Shown: positions 11,129-22,008 of the stretch, one piece after another
Layout: each line of letters starts with the position of its first letter
Numbering within the stretch: the stretch's first letter is position 1
Origin: Chelydra serpentina
Lineage: Eukaryota > Chordata > Testudines > Chelydridae
DNA length: 64,000 bases
Direction of reading: 5' to 3'
Assembly: GCA_037349315.1 (NCBI GenBank)
Contig: JBAIAC010000023.1
Coordinates: 31,472,501 to 31,536,500 of the forward strand
Notes under the pieces: generated by a model
Told to the model about the DNA's origin: nothing
Seen by the model: the letters and a program-made list of their open reading frames with translations, nothing else
The model's database searches: none
Position numbers and translations under genes: made by a program

Positions 11129-12549
11129 CAGTCAGATTAACTTGTAGCTTGTGTGGTTCTGTTGTCCAGCAAAAAAGGGAAAGAAAAACATTTTAAAAAA
11201 TAGGAAATTATGAGTATAAAATCATAGAAATGGGCAGGGTGATTCAGGGGCAAGTATAATATCTGAAACTATTTTAAACTTTTTTTTTCTGTCTGGTTTT
11301 CAATTGATAGTATAATTTTCATTTGCGCAGGAATACAAACTGAGACAGGCTGAGCGCTGCCAGATTAGCAGGAATAACCAGGTACAACAAGGTTTGGTGT
11401 GGGTTGCATATTCTGGCACAGAACTAAACATGCTTAGCTAATATATATGGCCTATTAGTAAAAGCATGTGGTGAAACAATCTCAGATAAAAAGGTATTTG
11501 ATTTTTATGTAAGATGTATATCTGCACCTATCGCTTAAACTATGGGGAAGGGTCTGACTAACCTAAACAGGTACAATGCCTTCATGACCTGTGAACATAT
11601 CAACAGGCAGCTACAAATGGAAGCACAGAGCATCAACTATCTTTGCTTTGATCTAATCTCTCATCTAGGAATGCGTAGTCAATTGTCCATCCTAAATATA
11701 TGTGCCTATGTTCAAAAGAATGGGTTATTACTAACCTACCTCTGAGGCAGACTTTCAAGATAGAGAATAACGTCTATGGCCATTTACGGATACTTTTTGG
11801 TTTGTTTAATCTATTGCCTGGCATAAAATAGTGTACCAGGCAGATTGTACCTGGAGTGCTGCCACACACATTTGGTACATCATGACGTGCTTTGTATTGC
11901 ACATGAATAGAACACATGAGCATAGCAGGCAGAGATGAAGAAAAACACCTGAGTAAATATAGATTTAGGAACTTAACTTTGGGCCTTCAGTTTAAAAATT
12001 TTGTCCAAGGATTTTGTAGCCTTTTGTATACAAATTTAGACCTTTTCAAAACAGGATGCCTCTAGTCAATGTGCAAAAATGCATGCACAATTGGTCACCT
12101 ACATTTGTGGGCTCATTTCAGGCAATTGTTCTAAATCGTGATAGCTGCATGTATGAGTTTGTGTACGCTGACACAGAGTCAGAGTTGAAGGCCAGAAGAG
12201 AACATCCCATCAGATTTTAGGCTGACGTCCTGTTTATCACCCAGTTATCCCTTGAATTGAACCCAATAACCTGGATTTTAGACTAAAGCATTACAGCCCT
12301 CAACAGACTAAACTATTGTGTGGCACAGGTGGAGAATAAGAGGGACCGAGGTGCACCAATGCCCCAAACTGGTGGTGACCCTGAGGATCATGGGACACAA
12401 GGGTGAGAAAAGAACCCCAGGGATATAGCCACACTTGAATTAAGACATGTAACTAACACCATTGTGAGCGCTAGTGTAGACACCACACCAGCACCTGCCA
12501 TCGGAGTTGTAGTGTAATAAATTGCTCTGCATAGGAATGTTCTACTTAC

Positions 12550-12594
12550 GATGTACTGAGCATGCTCAGTTCATCTGAGCATGGTCAGTACATC
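12550..12594. repeat. 20-bp perfect-stem hairpin (one mismatch)
   Basis: The arms at 12550-12569 and 12575-12594 are complementary over 20 bp with one G-G mismatch, around a 5-base loop (TTCAT). No surrounding element is recognised. Confidence 0.7.
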
Positions 12595-13088
12595 TGCTGA
12601 AGCCACTGCCCTTCACCCTGCCCTTATTAGCCATAAGATAATGTGGACTGCTTTTGACAGGGGTTAAAAAGTGGCAAAGGGGGCAAATCAGAGCAGGAGG
12701 GTGGCCAGGGTCTGAGAAGGGGGTGGAAATTGACTGGTCAGGGGGGTCAAGCAGCTGGAGGCAGGATTAGGAGAGGGGCTAAAGGGCAAAATCAGGGATT
12801 GGGGGAGGAGCAGGAGTTAAGCTTGTGGTGAGGCGCTGGCAGAGGGTGACAGAGGGCAAAACCCGGCACAGGCAGGGATACAGGGGGTAGCAGTTACCCC
12901 AGTGTGACTGAGACACCAGTGTTTACAAAAATAATTGGGGGAGGGAGGAGCAGAGGGGCTTTTTTATTTCCCCTCCCACAGACAGTACCTCTCAGCATGG
13001 GCTTCCCAGGGCTGGGTTCTTAAAGGCACAGGCATCCCAATGCCTAGTCAACGTAGCTCCTCTTTGTCTGATCTAACCTACCTAATGA

Positions 13089-13240
13089 GGCTATGTCTAC
13101 ACTACAAAGTTCAAAGCGCTGCCGCAGGAGCCAGTACTCCTGGTAATCCGCCTCAACGAGGAGATTAGCTCCGAGCACTGGGAGCTGAGCCTGTCCACAC
13201 TAGCGCTTTAAAGCACTCAAATTTGCTGCGCTCAGGGGAG
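13089..13240. mobile_element. Harbinger-type MITE, truncated
   Basis: It starts GGCTATGTCTACACTA, the PIF/Harbinger-type terminus repeated elsewhere in this window. Inside are 'gtccacactagcgctttaaagc' and 'gctcaggggagt', which are typical internal blocks. The second terminus is absent. Confidence 0.6.
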
Positions 13241-13574
13241 TCTCATAGTAGTTTCCCAAGTTGTCTTATCTGCTGCTGTGATTCCCTGAATTCCCTGAAT
13301 TTTTAATTCTAATTTTTTCTTTTTTTCTTATTTTTAGAGCAGACTTCCACTCTGACTGAATTTCTGGCCTAGTGTCAAAACTTTGTTTTGAATCAATCCA
13401 CCACTGGGGATTGCATTTTTGCAACTGTTATTTTGCCTCTCAGTCTAGTCCTTAGTGTTTTTCTGCATGTCATTGCTTGTGTGTACAACTTGATTCTCAA
13501 ATATTCATTAAAGGCAGTATACGCTCTCCTATAACGTCTTTCTCCCTAGAAAAAAATCTATTGTCATTTTTTCT

Positions 13575-13860
13575 GAAAATTAGAACTGCCGTCATGGGTC
13601 AGACCAATTGTCTGTCTAATCTAGTATCCTGTTTTGTGAGAGGGCCAATGCCAGGTGCTTCTAAGGGAATGATCAGACCAGGCAATCACTCAGTGAACCA
13701 TCCCATTGTCCACGCCCAGCATCTCGCAGTCAAGGGACATGCAGAGCATGGGCCTGCATTACTGACTATCTTGTCTAATAGCCAATGTACTTATCCTCAG
13801 GGACTGATCTAATTTTTTGTTCAACCCATTCATAGGTTTGCCTTTCAAGATATAATAAAC
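13575..13860 (-). mobile_element. CR1 3' end (minus strand)
   Basis: The plus strand reads 'catgggtcagaccaattgtctgtctaatctagtatcctgtttt...ggccaatgccaggtgcttc'. This is the reverse complement of the CR1 3' end seen in forward orientation at 43405-43760. The orientation is therefore minus and the copy is 5'-truncated. Confidence 0.75.
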
Positions 13861-14097
13861 ACACATCTACAACCTGAAGATACCTTGACAACCACAAGAA
13901 TTGTGAAATCATGAGATATACACCCTGAAGTCAAGAAATTTTAATAAATACATGATATCTTTTTTGTATGTGCCTCTTTGTTCCTGAGCCTGTAGGGTGC
14001 AGTAAGGCCGGTTCCAATACCTTGAGCCTAAACACCTGAATGAATCTTAGTCTACCCCCATACCGTTCCTGTTACCTCTCCCAAACATTTCATATAA

Positions 14098-14145
14098 CTA
14101 AGGCCATATCTACACTTTAAGCGTGTGTTAATTCAAGTTATGTCA
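14098..14145. repeat. Harbinger-type terminus fragment
   Basis: 'aaggccatatctacactttaagcgtgtg' resembles the left terminus of the GGYNATGTCTACACT family. No partner end is seen nearby. Confidence 0.35.
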
Positions 14146-14606
14146 GCATAGACTCACTACAGTTACTATGTCACTTGTGTGCATGCCTCCTGGACTCCTT
14201 GTCTCAGCAGTCAGGGTCCTGACCAGAAGCACTTGTATAGATTCAGAGTGAGGTGCACCATGAATAGATGTCCCACTGTCCACCCACTGTATTTTGGGAA
14301 GCTTTGTTTTGGCATTGTATGCTGGGTATCAAACTGGTCAGATAGGGGTGGTTGTGACCATGGGATCCAACTTCCCATAATGCATTGATAACCATCCAGT
14401 AATGTTATATCTGTTCCATACATAAACATATACATAATGTTTACACCTTTCTTTCTAAACCCACAAACCTGCCTGGCCCTCCTCACTGTCTGCCATCTCA
14501 CACAGAATCATGGAGCTTGTATGGCTCTGCACTATTGTCATGAGTGTTTCAACCCAAAGGTGCATGCTCCTTTGCTATTTGCAGAGAAGCAAACATACAT
14601 GTGGGG

Positions 14607-15380
14607 TGTGACATTATACTCTATATTCTTTATGAAAATATACTTATGATATGGATATGGTATAGCTAATATATACTTTATGCAAGATGGCTGATGTGGG
14701 GTATCATTGCAAAACTTAAGACCTATTGACTGTGTTTATCCTATCTGTATGCATGTAATGTTGTATCTGAGGCTAGAAATATTGACCATGTCTCTGTATT
14801 TCAAATGTATCCTGTTGAATGAGGCCAGACAATGTTAGTGACTTATTGAAGGAATGCACAAAGACATAAAAATTACCCCAGGAACTGTGTGCAATAGACA
14901 CCTCTCAACGATAGTGCTATACAATGGGGAGTACTTGACCAAGATCAGATATCTCTACACAATGGGTGCTGTTTCACCCAGGTCAGAGCAAAAGGGCCTT
15001 CCAGAAAGTGGGGGAAGAAAGAAAAAGGGGGACAATAACAAAGTGAGCAGACCTCACTCTTCCTACAAGAACAACCTGGAAACACTTGGGTGCGTCGGGG
15101 GCGGGGCCCCGCAACGTCGGCCGGCGTCCGGGGCGATGGTAAGTGCTCCGGTAATGGGTGCGGGGCTGGCGGGGAGCTGCCGGTGGGTGCTGAGCACCCA
15201 CCAATTTTTCCCCGTGGGTGCTCCAGCCCCAGAGCACCCACGGAGTCAGCGCCTATGATCTGGATGATGGGAAGACAAACACTTCAGCTCAGCTCAGCAT
15301 ACTGAGAACGAGAAGGATCTGACATTATCAACCACTGAAGAATAATCCAGGTGTGTATAACATATCTTGTGTTCCCATTA
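14607..15380 (+). mobile_element. Solo LTR-like repeat with GC-rich insertions
   Basis: It starts TGTGACATTATACTC and shares the layout '...tatgaaaatatacttatgatatg...tatcattgcaaaac' with the LTR at 47922-49330 (minus strand). A GC-rich block at about 15088-15257 ('gagcacccacgg...gcgcctat') is a later insertion of a hAT-like non-autonomous family. The right boundary is uncertain. Confidence 0.45.
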
Positions 15381-15385
15381 TGCAG

Positions 15386-15548
15386 ACATAGGCTCCTGGA
15401 CGTGGCATGCTGAGGCACTGGGGGATGGAGGAAGGCGGGGGCGGGGCCAGAGCCTCCCTGGCCGGGATCTCAGGCAGGTTGGGCAGGACGAGCTTGCCCA
15501 CCCCTGAATTAGGGTGTGCCTGGGCACACCCCGTATGCACGCCTATGG
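15386..15548. repeat. hAT-like non-autonomous element (cataggc ends)
   Basis: The left end CATAGGCTCCTGG and right end CACGCCTATGG are inverted copies around a GC-rich core with 'gggtgtgcctgggcacacccc'. No clear 8-bp duplication was found. Confidence 0.4.
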
Positions 15549-16376
15549 CGTAGTGTCAGGAGTTTCAAGCAGTCATCCAGGTGATTTTGATGACATGGTT
15601 ATGGAGGATGATGAAGACAGAGAATGGTTTCTCAAAGGTATTGCTTCCACACAGTTGTTTTTAAAGAATTTGTTGACACACTTCCATTTATCAAGCATGT
15701 CAATAGTTTCCATGAAGGAATGGAATGTTTGTTTGCAAAAATTATTTCTCTATTTCTTTTGTCCACTACACCACACAAGAGAGGTGGGAGGCACACCAAC
15801 TTCTATCTAACACCTGGTGATAGATCCAGAGGAGTGAAAAGATCTGCTGCTGAAATCAGAATTGTAGCTGGCCTATTTACTCTTGAGTTAACAGGGCAGA
15901 GGAAAGCTGAGAGGACAAACTGGAGGCACACAAGGTGATGTAACTTGCCAAAGGTTACACAACAAGTCAGTGGAAATCCTGGCTCTCATTTCCCTGTACT
16001 TTTCTTCAGAATCCCGATGTATAAAATTTCTGGATTTCCCTGGTAAATTCTCAAAAGGCCTGATCAGTGTAATCTCTCTGGTATATTCCCCCACTCTATT
16101 TCCAGCAGCTATTATCTGGCAGGTTCATCAACTGAAACTCTCATCTTTCCAAATGTCATCTTGTGTGTATTTCATTTTGTGCTGAGTGAGAGAAGCCAAA
16201 TGAAGGTAGGGAGTGTGATTGGGATGGGCATGTTCATAGTTTAGCAGAGAGCTCTTCTAACGAGAGAAATCTGTGTGATCCTTGTTTACATCACATTCTA
16301 TCAGCTGCAGTATTCAGCATTAGTTTCTTTTGCTCCTAATGAAAATAGCAGGGTAGATTTGAATATTGTGCTAGGC

Positions 16377-16494
16377 CAGGGGTTTTCAAACTATGCGTTG
16401 TGGCTTATAAGGGAAAGCCGCTGGCTGGCCGCAAGACACTGTTTACCTGAGCGTCCACAGGTACGGCCCTTCTCAGCTCCCAGGAACTGCTAAT
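16377..16494. repeat. hAT MITE fragment
   Basis: 'caggggttttcaaactatgcg...gggaaagccgctggctggcc...gtttacctgagcgtccacaggt' matches the left half of the family at 3280-3612. The right half is missing. Confidence 0.55.
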
Positions 16495-16534
16495 GGTAAA
16501 AGTTCACTATCTCTCTGCGACAAGTTGCAAATTG

Positions 16535-16684
16535 CTACAGATAGCAGTCTCACATACCTATGTTGTGAGAAACGGCTATCTGTACAAATTAGCTTCCTCA
16601 CATATATAGCAGTGTTACAGGGAGCACATCCCTACAGATAGCAGTTTCATACACATACGTGTGTTAGAAAATCCTATCTGTAGG
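16535..16684. repeat. Two adjacent hairpin units with CTACAGATAGCAG arms
   Basis: Unit 1 (16535-16585) starts CTACAGATAGCAG and ends GGCTATCTGTA. Unit 2 (16631-16684) starts CCTACAGATAGCAG and ends CCTATCTGTAGG. In each unit the interiors are also partly self-complementary. A decayed third 'gctacagatagcac' occurs at 23707, beyond the nested transposon stack. Confidence 0.6.
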
Positions 16685-16772
16685 ACCGTGCTGCCTGCAG
16701 CAGCGAGAGGTCCTACTTTGCTAAAAAAGGCCATCTGATCCAACTAATTAAAGCAGTCTCACATGTAAAACC

Positions 16773-17100
16773 AACATGATAGCTTTCTTTAACAGGGTAA
16801 CAAGTCTTTTAGATGAGGAGAAGTGGTCAACATGGTCTATCTTGCTTTTAGTAAGGCTTTTGATACTGTCTCCCATGATCTTCTCATAAACAAACTATGG
16901 AAATGCAACCTAGATGGAGCTAAAATAAGATGGGTGCAAAACTGGTTGGAAAACAGTTCCAACAGACTAGTTATCAGTGATTCAAAGTCAGGCTGAAAGG
17001 GCATAATGAGTGGGGTTCTGCAGGGATCAGTTCTGGATATGTTTCTATTCAAAATCTTAATCAATGACTGAGATAATGGCATAGAGTACACTTATAAAGT
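16773..17100 (+). mobile_element. CR1 LINE, left part of the interrupted copy
   Basis: The frame reads VYLAFSKAFDTVSHDLLINK near 16830-16890, the CR1 reverse transcriptase palm region with some substitutions. It breaks off at TTATAAAGT (17092-17100). The copy resumes at 22908, where the same nine bases are repeated. Confidence 0.85.
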
Positions 17101-17167
17101 TTAAGTGTAGTAGCCGTGTTAGTCTGTGTCAGCAAAACAAAAATAAGAAAGAAAAACTTGTAGCACC

Positions 17168-17170
17168 TTA
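17168..17170. repeat. Harbinger target-site duplication TTA (left); partner at 22381-22383
   Basis: TTA directly precedes the left terminus, and TTA follows the right terminus at 22381-22383. Joining across one copy restores 'tagcaccttagagactaac', which matches the other PLE tail copy ('tagcaccttggagactaac' in reverse). TWA is the PIF/Harbinger target. Confidence 0.9.
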
Positions 17171-17560
17171 GGCCAGGTCTACACTAGGACTTTATGTCGA
17201 ATTTATCAGCGTTAACTCGATTTAATCCCTCACCCGTCCACACTAGGAAGCAGTTTATTTCGACATTAAGGGCTCCTTGAATCGATTTCGGTACTCCACC
17301 CTGACGAGGGGAGTAGCGCCAAAATCGAAATGGGCATGTCGAATGCGAGGTACTGTGGACGGAATTCGACGCTAATAGCTCCGGGAGCTATCCCACAGTG
17401 CACCACTCGGTGGACGCTCAGGGCAGTATTGTGTACTCGGATGCTCTGACCTGCCACTCAGAGAAATCCCCGCGAAAATTTGAATACTTTTTCCTCTGTG
17501 GCCATTTTGAATCACATTGCCTCTTTGGACATAGTGGCGAGCTCAGCAGCACTGGCAATG

Positions 17561-19948
17561 ATGCAGAGCTCTACAGCGGTGGTTTCGATGCCATCACTGA
17601 ATAGAAAGAGAGCTCCAACATGGAGTGATCGTGAGGTTTTGGATCTCATCGCTGTGTGGGGCGATGAATCCATCCTAGCCGAGCTCCGTTCAAAAAGACG
17701 GAATGCAAAAATTTACGAGAAGATTTCACAGGCTATGACGGAGAGAGGGTACAGCCGGGATGCTACGCAGTGCCGCGTCAAAATCAAGGAGCTACGTCAG
17801 GCGTACCAAAAGACCAAAGAGTCCAACGGACGCTCCGGCTCAGCGCCTCAGACTTGCCGTTTTTACGAGGCACTGCACGCCATGCTCGGTGGTGCGGCAA
17901 CAACTACCCCACCAGTGTCCGTGGACACCGATGATGGGGTCCATTCTACGGACACATCGGAGGAGGTTTTCGCTGACGGCGAAGAAGAGGAAGGAGGGCA
18001 GGGGGACGAGGCAATCGAAAGCGGTCACCCTGGAGATTTCCCCGACAGCCAGGAACTATTCCTGACCCTGACTGCGCTGCCCTTCGAACACTCCCAAGGC
18101 AGCATTCCTGATCAGGAATCAGGAGAGGGATCATCAGGTCAGTGTTTTAGACATTTATTTTCAATACAATACTTATGGTGTGTTAACGCTCTGTAACTGT
18201 GGCTTCATTGGCCTTATGCGCTTCACCTTGGAGTCGCTTTCCCGTGCAACTATTCGAAAAGTCTGTCAATATGTATGGGGATAGAGGTGTAATCACCAGC
18301 AGAGATCTCAGAGAAGCTGTCTTGAAGGTACAGCGATAGCTTGTCTAGCACGTTCACTGGGAGAGCTGCCTTATTGTCTCCTCCATGGTAGGATACTTTC
18401 CCGCGCCATGCGAGCAGCAGGTACTCTGGTATCATTGCCTTGCATAGCATGGCAGCATACGGCCCCGGGGTTTGCTTGCATTGACTCAGCATGCACATTT
18501 TCTCTGTCTCCGTAATCCTCATCAGAGTGATATCAGTCATGGGGTCCTGGTTCGAATGAGTAGTATAATTAGTATACTGCATGCTTCCTTTTCCCCTTAC
18601 AGACAGACACCCGGCAGTTTACGTTACCGCGTGGTGGTAGGGGCTCGGGAGCAAAACCAGTAGTGCATATCGGTGCGCGGGAAGTGACAGTCCCGGGGAC
18701 CGGCAACGCTAAACCGGGGATAGGATAGGCGAGCCGTTCATGCTGAGCGGTTCGCGGGCATTTTACATTGCCTAGAGCGGCCACGCAGAGGGGGGGGAGG
18801 GTAGGCGAGCTGTTCACGCAGAGCGGTTCGCGGCCATTTTTGGGTCCCTGGAGCGGCCACGCTGAGGGGGGGGAAGGGTAGGCGAGCCGCTCACGCTGAG
18901 CGGTTCGCGGGCATTTTTGGTTCCCTGGAGCGGCCACGCTGAGGGGGGGGAAGGGTAGGCGAGCTGTTCACGCAGAGCGGTTCGCGGCCATTTTTGGGTC
19001 CCTGGAGCGGCCACGCTGAGGGGGGGGAAGGGTAGGCGAGCCGCTCACGCTGAGCGGTTCGCGCGCATTTTTGGTTCCCTGCAGCGGCAACGCGGACGGG
19101 GTGGGGGGGGTTTAGGACAGCCGCCGTAGATTACCGGTTTGGCCAGCAGCAGCTACTGACCGCCGCCAGGAACACTGAGGGAGACATGGGATTAGAGCAG
19201 TGCTGTGAAGCAATCTCACAGCAGTCGTAAGTAAGCAGCTTACCATGGTTTTCAGAGAGGTGATTTTCTGTGTACGGAAAGGCCTCTGGGATCCGTATAC
19301 CGGGACCCTAGGCACTCACTCAGCCTTAAGGCATATTATTTGACCTTGTAGTACGTGTACATGTGATAGGCACTGTCTTTGGTCCTATTCACGGTGAAAG
19401 ACTATGGTCATTGTTCTTGAAAAAGTATCTGTCTGAGGAATTCACTCCCTTTCATTTATCCCACAGCTGTGAGTGTCTCCCACCCAACCCGTGCTTCTCC
19501 CACCCATGGCCTAGTCCAGATAAGGCGGCGCAAAAAGAGAACCAGGGACGACATGTTCTCGGAATTAGTGATGCTGTCACAGAGGGAGGCGGCACAGCGC
19601 AGAGAGGACTTCGCACGGTACGAGCGAGCAGCCAGGGAACGGGAGCAGAGGGCTGAAGCGCGCGAGGACAGGTGGCGGCAGGAGGATCAGCAGGCGACCC
19701 AAACAATGCTGGGAATAATGAGGGAGCAAACAGACACGCTCCGGCGCCTAGTGGATATTCTCCAGGACAGGAGACATGAGGAAAGAGCGCCTCTGTATGT
19801 TCTTTCAAGCCGCCCTCCCCCGCCACCAAGTCCAGTGGCTTCCTCCCCAAAAGTCACTAGGACAAGGGGAGCCAGGGTGCGTGGAAATACTCAATCCACC
19901 CCTGCAGACCGCTGCAACAGCAGAAGGCTGTCATTCCCAAAACCATAG
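17561..19948 (+). CDS. Myb/SANT-like DNA-binding protein of the Harbinger element (2 exons)
   Basis: Exon 1 spans 17561-18137 and exon 2 spans 19467-19948. The donor is CAG|GTCAGT and the acceptor is TTTATCCCACAG. The split codon (g|ct, Ala) keeps frame, giving 352 residues. Residues about 17-107 form a Myb/SANT-like trihelix domain (RAPTWSDREVLDLIAVWGDE with conserved Trp, then CRVKIKELRQAYQKTK and FYEALHAMLGG). An acidic Ser/Glu region follows, with the block FPDSQELFLTL. Exon 2 gives a basic RRRKKRTRDDMFSEL motif, an Arg/Glu-rich coiled coil and a basic tail. In Harbinger elements this protein binds subterminal DNA and carries the transposase into the nucleus. The ATG at 17561 is chosen because homologous turtle proteins, as I recall them, begin MQSS. 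An upstream in-frame ATG at 17480 is possible. AATAAA follows at 20027. Host MSANTD/ZSCAN-annotated genes are close relatives. Confidence 0.85.
18728..19110. repeat. 76-77 bp CpG-rich tandem repeat, about five copies
   Basis: Unit starts (GGCGAGC) fall at 18728, 18804, 18881, 18958 and 19035. Each unit reads 'gcgag..gttcacgc.gagcggttcgcgg.catttttgg..ccctggagcggccacgc.gaggggggg'. Units 2 and 4 resemble each other (gagctgttcacgcagag) and so do 3 and 5 (gagccgctcacgctgag), which gives a 154-bp higher-order period. The array lies wholly in the intron of the Myb-like gene. Confidence 0.9.
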
Positions 19949-20026
19949 ACTTTTCCCTCCTCTCCATCCAGCAGCACCACTGAGCACCTCCCTTCCCAGG
20001 TTCCATGTGAAGTTACTGTTTTGTTG

Positions 20027-20032
20027 AATAAA
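20027..20032 (+). promoter_or_regulatory. Poly(A) signal AATAAA of the Myb-like gene
   Basis: AATAAA lies 79 bp after the stop codon at 19946-19948 and is followed by a T/G-rich stretch (cttgttttttggttc, then tgtttccctgagtgtttt). Confidence 0.6.
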
Positions 20033-20718
20033 TCTTGTTTTTTGGTTCACCAATGTTTCCCTGAGTGTTTTAAACGGGACAGTTTGTATCTCTGGGTAGT
20101 GGTTAACATGGTTTTTAAGTGCAGAGAATGGGAGCACAAACGAGGGTGCAGACAGGTTAACTGCTGAAGTGACAAGCACAGTACACATTGCATGCATTAA
20201 GCACACCTTTCCTTCGTTGTGCTGGTTTGTACGTTCTAAACGTGGGGTTGGGGGTTGGGTGGTGCACTGTATGTTTGGGGAGGGTGGTCGCTGATCTTTT
20301 GCGGCTGACAGTAGCCTGCTGGATAGATCAATGCACTGTGTGATCCGTTGGCGATACTCAATACGTACAAGGCACATAGACACCACCACACACACATGGG
20401 ATTAGAAGAGGTTGATGGTCCCTTTAAGCAAGCGGAACACCTCTTGGCACTGCGCTTTGGGCAGGATCAACAGCTTCCCCTTTGATGGGAAGTGTCCCCC
20501 AACCAAACCTCCCCCCAACCGCCGTATGCCTACACGGTGATAATCATTACCCAAGAAGAAGTACAGGAACACGTTCAAACAAAAAATTTTTTCCTTTACT
20601 GTGACTTTACAGCGTTTATCCAAGGAGGGGGAAGGCGGTTGGTAATGGGAGGATGGGCAACGGGACATGTGTAAAGGGACAGGGGTAGGTCCAGTATCTG
20701 TTTACGGAAGTGTAGCAG

Positions 20719-22008
20719 TCAATGGTTAACCCGCTCTGTCTGGAAGCGAGCTTTCAAAGCTTCACGGATGCGGACCGCCTCCCGCTGTGATCTTCGAATG
20801 GCTCTGGTGTCTGGCTGAGCGTAATCTGCTGCTAGTCGATTTGCCTCAACCTCCCAGCCCTGCATAAATGTCTCTCCCTTGATCTCACACAGATTGTGGA
20901 GCACACAGCACGCCGCAATCACAATGGGGATATTTTTAGGGCTGAGGTCGGAGCGAGTAAGTAAGCTTCGCCATCTTGCCTTGAGACGGCCAAAGGCACA
21001 CTCCACCACCATTCTGCACTTGCTCAGGCGGTAATTAAAGAGTTCCTTTTCAGTGTCCAGGGCTCCCGTGTATGGCTTCATGAGCCATGGCATTAGCGGG
21101 TAGGCAGGGTCCCCCAGGATCACTGTTGGCATCTCCACCTCCCCAACAGTGATTTTGTGATCGGGGAAATAAACCCCCTGTTGCAGGCGTTTAAACAGAC
21201 CAGAGTTTTTGAAAACACGAGCATCATGAACCTTTCCTGGCCACCCAACATTGATGTTTGTAAAACGTCCTTTGTGGTCCACTAGTGCTTGCAGAACCAT
21301 AGAAAAATAGCCCTTCCGGTTAATATACTGGCCGCCCTGGTGCTCCGGTCCCAGGATAGGGATGTGTGTCCCATCTATGGCCCCACCGCAGTTTGGGAAT
21401 CCCATTGCAGCGAAGCCATCTATGATCGCCTGCACGTCTCCCAGGGTCACTACTTTGTGGAGCAGCAGGTCAACGATTGCACGAGCTACCTGCATCACAG
21501 CAACCCCCACGGTAGACTTGCCCACTCCAAATTGGTTCGCTACTGACCGGTAGCTGTCAGGGGTTGCAAGCTTCCAGAGGGCTATGGCCACTCGCTTCTG
21601 GATAGTGAGGGCAGCTCGCATCCGGGTGTCCTGGCGCTTCAGGGCAGGGGACAGCAACTCACAAAGTTCCATAAAAGTGCACTTACGCATCCGAAAGTTT
21701 CGCAGCCACTGGGACTCATCCCATACCTGCATCACTATGCGGTCCCACCAGTCAGTGCTTGTTTCCCTTGCCCAGCATCGCCGTTCCACGGGATCAACAT
21801 GACCCATTGCCACCATGATCTCTAGGGTCCGGGGTCCAGCGCTTTGCAAGAGATCAATGCCCCTTTCAAAGTTTAAGTACTCCCGGAGATTACGTTGTCT
21901 CCTCTCCCGATTTCTCTGCAACAGAGTCTGGAAAAGGTGCGCTATAAGGCGCGAGTTGTTGGCTACGGACAGAACATCTGCGATAATCGCGGAGGGCTCC
22001 ATGCTCAC
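20719..22008 (-). CDS. PIF/Harbinger DDE transposase (HARBI1-like), full length
   Basis: This is a single uninterrupted frame of 429 residues. A helix-turn-helix-like segment lies at about 149-175 (TPDSYRSVANQFGVGKSTVG). The DDE nuclease follows: D212 in IDGTHIPI, the conserved HDAR at 261-264, D300 in LGDPAYPLMPW and E336 in MVVECAFGRLK. D212-D300-E336 is the probable catalytic triad. After it come ACCVLHNLCE (366-375), typical of the family, and a basic C-terminus. It cuts and pastes the element at TWA targets. It faces the Myb-like gene, with 770 bp between the two stop codons. No frameshift or stop is seen, and the length is usual for the family. Domesticated HARBI1 is shorter and lacks flanking TIRs, so this is a transposon gene. 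Confidence 0.93.
   Translation of the reverse strand: MSMEPSAIIADVLSVANNSRLIAHLFQTLLQRNRERRQRNLREYLNFERGIDLLQSAGPRTLEIMVAMGHVDPVERRCWARETSTDWWDRIVMQVWDESQWLRNFRMRKCTFMELCELLSPALKRQDTRMRAALTIQKRVAIALWKLATPDSYRSVANQFGVGKSTVGVAVMQVARAIVDLLLHKVVTLGDVQAIIDGFAAMGFPNCGGAIDGTHIPILGPEHQGGQYINRKGYFSMVLQALVDHKGRFTNINVGWPGKVHDARVFKNSGLFKRLQQGVYFPDHKITVGEVEMPTVILGDPAYPLMPWLMKPYTGALDTEKELFNYRLSKCRMVVECAFGRLKARWRSLLTRSDLSPKNIPIVIAACCVLHNLCEIKGETFMQGWEVEANRLAADYAQPDTRAIRRSQREAVRIREALKARFQTERVNH

Larger units (their letters stand above)
9603..11320. repeat. Unclassified TIR-ended repeat, copy 2 (split by CR1)
   Basis: The left part (9603-9756) matches 4070 onwards: 'ggctactgtcaacttaaaaatc' against 'ggccactgtcaacttaaaaatc'. 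The right part (about 11129-11320) matches 4230-4436, including 'caggggcaagtataatatctgaaactatttt' against 'cagggacaggtgtagtacctgaagctatttt'. The CR1 between them inserted later. Confidence 0.5.

Noticed and set aside
18569..19014. Minus-strand frame with repeated PRTA-RERLAYPSPP-type blocks
   Set aside because: Translation of the 76-77 bp tandem repeat in the Harbinger intron, not a gene.
18728..19110. CRISPR-like spaced repeats
   Set aside because: Units are directly adjacent without unique spacers, in a eukaryotic transposon intron.
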